Below are positions 56,367 through 64,000 of a stretch of DNA of 64,000 nt, piece after piece. The DNA lies in contig NC_083646.1 in assembly GCF_963576545.1 (NCBI RefSeq), positions 15,293,238 through 15,357,237 of the forward strand. Reading direction: 5' to 3'. This stretch comes from Limanda limanda. Lineage: Eukaryota; Chordata; Actinopteri; Pleuronectiformes; Pleuronectidae. The notes below the pieces were generated by a model. It ran no database searches. It was not told the origin of the DNA and saw nothing but the letters and a program-made list of their open reading frames with translations. Numbering within the stretch: the first letter of the stretch is position 1; every line of letters starts with the position of its first letter. Made by a program: the position numbers and the translations under genes.

Positions 56367-59300
56367 AGAGGCAGAGGCAGGGTGGAAAGGTAGTCATGTC
56401 TCAGACTGAGGGGATAAAAAGTTTGCTCTTGTGGCTGCTGGCATCATGACTCAGGGCTGTGTCTTTTTCCTCAATGCCTCCCATTCTAGTGCGGCTCCCA
56501 GTGGGCAGCCCTCTGTGGCATAACATTACATCACTTCAATTAGCGTGTCGTTTTTGAGGGGTGCGAGAGTGGCAGAGCTCTCAGACAGAGACGTGCGAGA
56601 AGTTCACACCGAGGCACTGGCGACCGGTGAGGGTGGGTGGTTGTAATGGTGGAAGAGTTATGGATTATATCAGGATTGTAAACCGCCCACTTGTGGCAAA
56701 TTAAAAGACTTGAGAGAGAACTCTGCTCCGCTTCAGAGGAGTCTGAGTTCACACTCCGCTGAAGGGAAACCACCAAAGGCACAAGCTTGGCACTTATTAG
56801 TAGGTGGGTCCCACCCTCACCACTATCAAAGTCATGCCCCTGATTTATACGGTGCCATTAGAGGCTCATTCTATCAGCATCAAACTAAGCAGCTCCTTCC
56901 AACCAGCTTTAACTCAAGATTGCTCAAACTGCAGCTGGAAAGAACAGAATACAGTCACATCTGTTATTGCACATGTTGGTCTCTATGTGTCTTTATGGTA
57001 AATTGTGGCAGAAAGTAACATGGAAACTGTTTTTTCTGCCTTTCCATTAGCTACTGTGGCATTATTTTCACCTTTGTTCATGCCGTTCTTGTACTGAGTC
57101 AAATATTTGTCATCTATACATTTGATAGATGACTTTTTTCTGCTTTATGTGACAGTAAACTGAATATATCTGGGTTTAGGGCTCATGTTTGGACAAAATT
57201 TGAAATTTGAACATGTCACTTGGGACATGAGGAAAGTTTGAGGTTGTTTTGTAACTACTTTTGGATTCTGGATTGGAGACCGACCGATTTATCGCCCGGT
57301 TTTATATTTATTTTTAGTACTTGAAATGCAGTTATTCATTAGAGGGGGATATAGTCAAACTGCAAAATATCAAACCCTCAGTTACATTTCTTTGTCATAA
57401 GGGTTTGAAAACAACCTCAATATATATTTTTTGATAGATCAGTATAGGAAATGTATTCATCTTTATAATAAATTCCATGTAGATGAATTGACAATGGAAA
57501 TATTGGTTAACTTTTAAGTCTGAAATTCCACAAACCCAAGTGTTATTACATTTTAGTGGGTAAACTCAATATGTGTCTGGCTGCTTCGACAGTGAACGCT
57601 CTATTCGTGCTGTTTGAAATCAATGTATACCTACATTATTATAAGGACGCATTATGTCCCCAGGGATGTTGAGTTTCCCATCTAACAGTCAAAATGTATC
57701 TCTTCTGTAAAACCAGTAATACCATTTGCCTGTTTGATCCCACATACTGTTAATTAATTCTTCGCGATAGGATTGGATTACATTGACACTTTTCCAGATA
57801 TAATTATTCTCTGGGGTTTAGACCATGATGAAACAAGTCCAGGTCAAACAGAAAACAGAAGCAATATCATATTATTTAGGGGATTTTAAGTTTATAGATC
57901 AACATTCACTCCCCCCCAGAGCATTTCAGCATGTGGCTCTCACCAGACAGCGGTTCCACGCCTCAGTCCCGGCTGCAGGGACAGTTGAAATTTCTTATAA
58001 TTTCATATAGGAGCAGATTTGCCAAACACACTGTTTAGCTCTGACCATCCCCCTCCTCATTGTCAAACGGGGGAGTAGGATTCCTGAGCTGTCTGGCTGC
58101 GACTTCAAAGCGCGGAGCTGTGAGTTATAAAAGGGCTCTGATATCAGTGGAGCCTCCGAATCCTCACCCCTCGATCCCCCCTGCCCTGTCCTGGGGGATG
58201 GGCCGAGGGATGGAGCACCACCAGGAAGAAAAAAAACAACAAACAAGCGCTCTGAGAGCCCGTGCCCAGCGTGGTTCTAAATCTAAATCCTGACTCTCCT
58301 CTGCAAAGTAGCTGTTTCCATCTTGCAGGCTTTCAATGCTTCGCTGCATTTTAGCAACAAAAGATGAAAAGATTGCAAAAGGCTTGTTTAATTATTGATA
58401 TTGCTGCAAACCATGATCCAGGATTTCAGCTGGCAGGTTGCCCTCAGTGTGTAATCCTATAGCCTCCTTCAAGTGTAGCATGAGTGGACAAAGAGAGGGT
58501 GATGTAGCAGGACACGTCTCGTCCTGGCTGCAGTCATCAGGGTTTTAACACCTCTCTGCAGGTGTTCAAGACAAGAGGTTCCCGTCCAGGCACCTGGTGT
58601 AATGTAGGGATATTACAGGTGAGATCAAAGTGCTGGTACCAAGGTGTAGTTGCTCCTCTCGTGTAAAAAAAACAGAGCTAACTGTGCAGTTGTTGAATAT
58701 GTCAAATGCAGAAAAGAAACCCAAACCTTGTACTTATCCAAACCCGTGTTCATTAGTGGAAGAGCTCGGTGAAGGTTCACTGTGTTTCACCTCTGGAAAC
58801 GTCAACACATCAACAGTCCAGACCCTCTCACACACACACGCACACGACTACAGTGCTTCGTTTCGGAGCTTCAAACAGACATGCTCGGATGCCCAAATAG
58901 TGACAGCCTAATTCAGCCTTTCAGCACCGTCTTTTGTCTCCAAACTCCCCACCGACTTGGCCCGAGCGGAGCCAGTGTGCCAAAAGGTCCAAGACGCAAA
59001 TTTATTTTGACTTACGAAGAGTTACATAGCACTCACCCCCGCAATAATAAATTAGGTTTAAGAGCAGAGTTCCCGAGCAGCTCACTAAACTAATTTTAAG
59101 CTAATGTTTTTTTTTACTTTCATTTGGAATCTGTGAATAAGAGTTTCCCCTTATATAAAAGTCCTCATTTGGCAATCCGGCTCAAAATGGATGTTTTGTT
59201 TGGACATTTTTCGCCACTGGGCATTCGGGCATATCTTCTCGTCACTGTGTTAATTTTAAAATTGGCAGTATTTGATTTGGAGCTGACGATGGGATATCTG

Positions 59301-60256
59301 TGTAATCTGAAGGCCGTGGCCCTAAATGACATTTTATTTTTCAGTACACAGCCGCAAGTTGAGAACTGAGGTAATTGCTTTTTTTGGTTTGGAGCTGCGG
59401 GTACGGTGGGACGTAACCGTGCAGCACTTCAAGACATATTCTCGTCAACAGCATCTCATGACTGTTTCTCCACCGCCTCCGCCACAACCACCAGGGACAA
59501 TAAAGGCCTGTCGCCGCTGCAGCACCACCACGGCGCGATACACACACCCGGTGGAGAGGACACAGCAAGGTGTGCTCACACTGTATACGTCTTGCTTTTT
59601 TGAAGGGACTTGAAGGCATTTGGAGAGTTTGTTTTTTTCCACCCCTCCTTCTTTTTTTTGAAATTGGCTTCACAAGAAGGCGAGCTGTGAGCCTTCATCT
59701 CTGAATGAAAAGCATGTGGCTGGCATCCAGAACAGCGGGGTCTTTCAGCACGGCCCCGGCAGACATCTGTTCCTGGTTTGTACAGCAAAATCCTGGAGCA
59801 CGGAGAGGGGCTGCGGTGGGAAGGGGGTGAGAGAGGGTGGCGGGGAGTAGGAAAAGAGGGGGGAGGAGTGGTGGGTTTAAGTGTGTGTGTGTGTGTTTTT
59901 TTTTTCTTGGGAGAGATATTTGAGGGGCTTTAAAGGTAGTGGGGGGAAGGGGAGTAATGGAGGGGGCCTCATCCGCCTTGTCCACTGCATTGTTTGGTCA
60001 GGGGCTGACCATTGATCTCACCTTTCCTTCCACGCAAACTTCTAACACGTGTGAAACCAGCAGTTTGCAGCACTTTCCCGAACCCTTTTCCCCGTCCATG
60101 TTGGTTCCAGTTTGTCCACAGCCGTGTAAACATCATCACCTGATCGCCGTCAACACACATCACTTGTGTGAGGGGCTTGTTTGAGCCGTTCTTTCATGTC
60201 GGAGTGTCGAAGTGTGTGTCACCACATGGCTTCGCTTGTGAGTCAGAGGCCGAGTC

Positions 60257-60278
60257 CCTCTCTCTCTCTCTCTCTCTC
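60257..60278. repeat. (TC)n microsatellite
   Basis: About eleven TC units in nkd2 intron 3. Confidence 0.9.
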
Positions 60279-61067
60279 CCCGTGTTTGTGAGTGAATGAG
60301 TGAGTGAGAGGTGGCTTGTGTGGCCTCTGCCTAATGGGGGAAGACATTAGAACACTGCAGGCGGATTGGATGTTTATTTTTCTGAGGATATTTATACTGT
60401 GTGAAGGGACTTTGAAGCAGTATGCTGTGCTGGTGAAGAGAGCTAAGGGCCCTCTCTGGCCGTCAGGAGGAATCAGAGAGCCATCACACGGGGGTTCACC
60501 AGGCTTTGGCACAAATCACGGACTGCATTAACCTTGGGCAACATTAACTCGCCTACGGGCCTGTGTTAACCCCCCCCCGACATCTTTAATTTCAAAGTCA
60601 AAGCTTGAATTTTTACCCACAGCCCCCCTACAAGATACCTTCTATAGGTAAATATTTACACCACCTTAATATAATATAATCATTTGCTTTATGTTGTGCA
60701 GCTATTGTGTATTTTACTCAACAAATGTGCAGTTATAGTCATTAGATACATAGACACTGGTCACACAGAGAAACTGAAGCTGTTGCCCATTTCACATTTT
60801 GTAACCTAAACATTTTCTTAAAAGAAGTAGTTTGTTTTCTTGCTGAGAATTAAATTAGAAGACTGATACCTCTGTCATATCGGTACAGTCTATATGACGG
60901 CACAGTCAGCAGCCCACCACAGGAAAAGCCTGGAAACATGGAAACAGCCTAATGATGTCCAAACATAAGAAACAGTCTATGTGAACCTCTAAGGCCAAAT
61001 TCAGACAGATGGAAGCCCTGCAAGAGAAAAATCGACTCTCATTGATTTCAGTGGATCCAATGCTAAA

Positions 61068-61280
61068 TAGACTGTATTTATATAGCACTGTTTTAGTCAT
61101 ATCGACCACACAAAGCACTTGACAGTACCAGTCACATAATCCATTTCCTCAGCGTTACTACATGCTGTGCCTCTCCTATCTCACACACGGGCATCACAGC
61201 CATCAGGGTGAGAAGCCTGGGATCGAACCGCCAACCTTCTGGCTAGTAGATGACCCGCTCTACCTCCTGACCCGCTCCAA
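61068..61280. repeat. Teleost interspersed repeat with B-box-like core
   Basis: Runs from gtatttatatagcactgttt through ccacacaaagcacttgacag to gggatcgaaccgccaacctt and gacccgctctacctcctgac. It is the most complete of three copies in the window (others at about 1786 and 19955). The reverse complement of the core, GGTTCGATCCC, resembles a Pol III B-box. Confidence 0.6.
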
Positions 61281-64000
61281 GCAATGCTATGCAGGAGAGG
61301 TGCCAACACAGTGGGCTCTGGTAAAAACCATAAACCCTGCCCAGTTTTTTACGCTATGCAACAAAATGCCTTAATAGATATACACAACTAGAGCTTGATG
61401 ACAGGCTCTCTGGTTGTAGAGACAATGTTTTGACAACTGCTGCAGCAGATATGCCATGCTGTCGGTTATACTGCCCTTGAGGGCATATATGATCATTTAA
61501 ATTTCTCCAACAGTTCAAAGTAGAGGAGGAATGACAGTCGCTCCCCTTCCTTCATTAATGGATCTCTTATCTGCAGACACATGGAAAGAAGCTCTGCCTC
61601 CTTCAGAGATATCTCAGCCCCCATGATTGCCACTTTGAAGTCGCTCACTCCTTGTCTTTTTATGATATTTATAAGATATCTGTTCTGGTGCTTCACAGAG
61701 ATTCCGTTTATAACTTCACAGAACCGGCTGGCAGCGAGTCATCCTCACAAATGCAATTATTTGATGGTATGTGAACTTCCCTGAATGTAGCCAATGCCAG
61801 GTTTTCAGTGACACTGCATGACCCAGACGTGCATGGTCACCGATGACAGCAGGGAGACCTCACTTCCTCTGCGTGATGAGCGCCCTGGTGGCTGTTCGGG
61901 GGCAGCCCCTTTGAGGGTTAACCCTGGTCTATGTCTTCTCTCTCGCTCCTTGCCAGGGGAAAGAAAATACCTGAAGCTGGAGCCCAGTGCTTAGCGCTGA
62001 CATTTTTGGCAAAGGCTGCTGGATCCAAGTCTGTGTTTGATCTTGTGCCTCTTCCAGCCAAGTAAAACACCGGGAGACTCAAAGGTTATTACATTTTAGT
62101 GTGTAAGGTATGTTTCCACATAAACCCCTGTTCCCCTTAGAAAGCTTTAGCTCTTTTCCAAGTTGACTTCATTTCGCAAACCTTAGAGCAGCCAAGGGAA
62201 TATTATATTTTTTCAGTTATGGTTGTTGGTGGTGTTATTATACACTGTCATTCCAGCCGTTGTAAATTGATTACATTGTTTTAATTAGGGCCTAGGTGAG
62301 TATTCACATCCTGAGTTCTTCCTGGAGAGGACAGAGGATGCTTTAGATTCCAAGTGGAATTAAAACATTATCAGACGAGACATTGCAGGTCTATTTTTGT
62401 TCAATATTTTGTTTCTTTAAATATTTGCAGATTGAAAGGGAGACTGAGGTTTTGCTTGTTTGGTTAAAGAGGACAGGGGATTCCTCTTTTGGACACAAGT
62501 TTGTTATCCCATAAATTCAGCCAGTGGAAACTTGAGATGCACTCCACAGAGGTCAGATGCTGACACACTGTATATTCTGAAGTCGCTCTCAGCACAATGC
62601 GCAGATAGCTGTAAATCTTAGACATGAGTACCTATACTTTTTGTGTTTGCGTGAGAACACCTGGGATAGGTCAGAGAGAGAGACAGAGCAGAGTGAGGAC
62701 AACACCAGAGCAAAAATGTATAAAAATGATGGGATGTTTTTGAGATACTCGTACACGCTGCTCATATTGTGATGCACTTCCATTCACTTTCTCTCGATAA
62801 ACAGCCTTCAGAGTCACCCGTGAAGGCTTCGAAACCTCATCCTTGCTCTACATTCCTGAACCTGACGCCCTGTTAGGTTTGAGGCTGGGGAGTGGAACAC
62901 CGCACACACCACAAACCCTGGCTTCCAAAAAATAAAAAGTGTAGGGTACCCAGAGCTGCTGGCGATCCGCATTGTTGTGATGCTGCTGTTTGAGGCAAAC
63001 ACTCTGCTTCTTTTCAAAGGGTTTCAAAGAGCCGGAAAGTGTTTTTTGCCGAACAAGGATCCGAAACCTGAAATTCATTTGATGTTCACGCTCACCTTAG
63101 AATGAAATTTGGGAATTTATTGCAGAGCTGTGTTCATAGGTGATCAGACTTTACACACTATCCATCTACTTGTCGTTCAATTTCATATACAGACTGGCAT
63201 ATAGCACAAGATTTATCAAACACACCCAAACCCAGACCCCTGAGGAAACTAGGCATCTTTTCTCTCCGCTGTGAGCTGAGCCTCCCCCTCTTTGGGACCC
63301 CAAGCCTGCACATGTGTAGGTATCGCTACTACTCAGCTCATAAAACGCCACAGTCCCATCTGAAAGTGGTTAGCTGTTGAAACACACTGGCGGCTTCAAA
63401 GCTCGGATCCGGGCTCTGCAGACAGCCCAGGCCCGGCCCTCCTTCTGCACATCACATTCCACTCCGCTGGGGAATGGCTGCAAACTCGCTTTTGTTACAC
63501 AAACCTGTTCCCGTCATCAAAACCCTCAATGGGTCTCCATTAAAAGGAAGTGGTTTATTTTTGTCATGGGTGGTAATTTTTCAGGGGGAATTTAATTTGG
63601 GATATGAATGGTTTCAGAAGGGTTCTTCGCGTGTGTTTGGATGAAACAAGAACCTGGTGGTTCTCACATTCTGAGTTGGTTTATAAACCCAAACACCTTT
63701 TGTGCTCTTTCTACATGTAACAGACAGGGAGGAAGAGGATGAAATAGTGCTGAAAGAGGCCACTGTTCTCATTTCCTCTGAAGGCAGCCTTCTTTTCTTC
63801 CCCCCACCCATTTCTTTTCCTGAGCCCGTCCACTTCAAAAGCTGACCTGGCCCTGTGTGCCATGTAACATGTTTACCTAAAGACTCATTTCAAATAAACA
63901 GCAGTTTCTCTCCGCGACGCCTGACCCCGCTTCACCGAGAACCTTTCAGAGACACCATCTGCTCACATGGGGCTTCACAAAGACAACACACTCTTATAAA

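Overview
The window is nuclear DNA from a ray-finned fish, most likely a percomorph-type teleost; the species cannot be told from the sequence. Evidence: intron-split genes with GT-AG junctions, short introns, proteins that match vertebrate orthologues, many CA and trinucleotide microsatellites, and several interspersed repeats typical of teleosts. I see no prokaryotic genes, CRISPR arrays or viral genes.

Eight protein-coding genes were reconstructed exon by exon. From left to right: kifc2 (minus, motor C-terminus off the left edge), tmem276-like (minus), cep72 (plus), tppp (minus), zdhhc11 (minus), brd9 (minus), trip13 (plus) and the first three coding exons of nkd2 (plus, continuing off the right edge). 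The complete gene models keep frame across all junctions, except at the 3' end of cep72, where the last recognisable exon is out of frame with its conserved reading.

The block cep72-tppp-zdhhc11-brd9-trip13-nkd2 has the same order and orientations as human 5p15.33. kifc2 and tmem276 are neighbours at human 8q24.3. The window therefore spans a junction between two conserved blocks, lying in the 707-bp divergent promoter region between tmem276 and cep72. A second divergent promoter (476 bp between start codons) serves brd9 and trip13. cep72 and tppp converge tail to tail, with polyadenylation signals within about 45 bp of each other.

Several genes concern microtubules, centrosomes or mitosis/meiosis (kifc2, cep72, tppp, trip13). 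Others act in palmitoylation (zdhhc11), chromatin remodelling (brd9) and Wnt signalling (nkd2). This is a conserved vertebrate neighbourhood and not an operon-like system.

Non-coding space: 7.0-9.6 kb, 24.7-34.7 kb (upstream of tppp, with a decayed L2-type LINE, a possible distal tppp promoter and a degenerate tandem duplication), 50.4-55.1 kb (trip13 to nkd2), and 55.5-64 kb (nkd2 intron 3). I found no convincing undescribed system. The observations most worth checking are the synteny junction, the disrupted cep72 C-terminus, the conserved hydrophobic N-terminus of the KIFC2 motor, the degenerate tandem units beside the candidate tppp promoter, and the long repeat tracts in introns.
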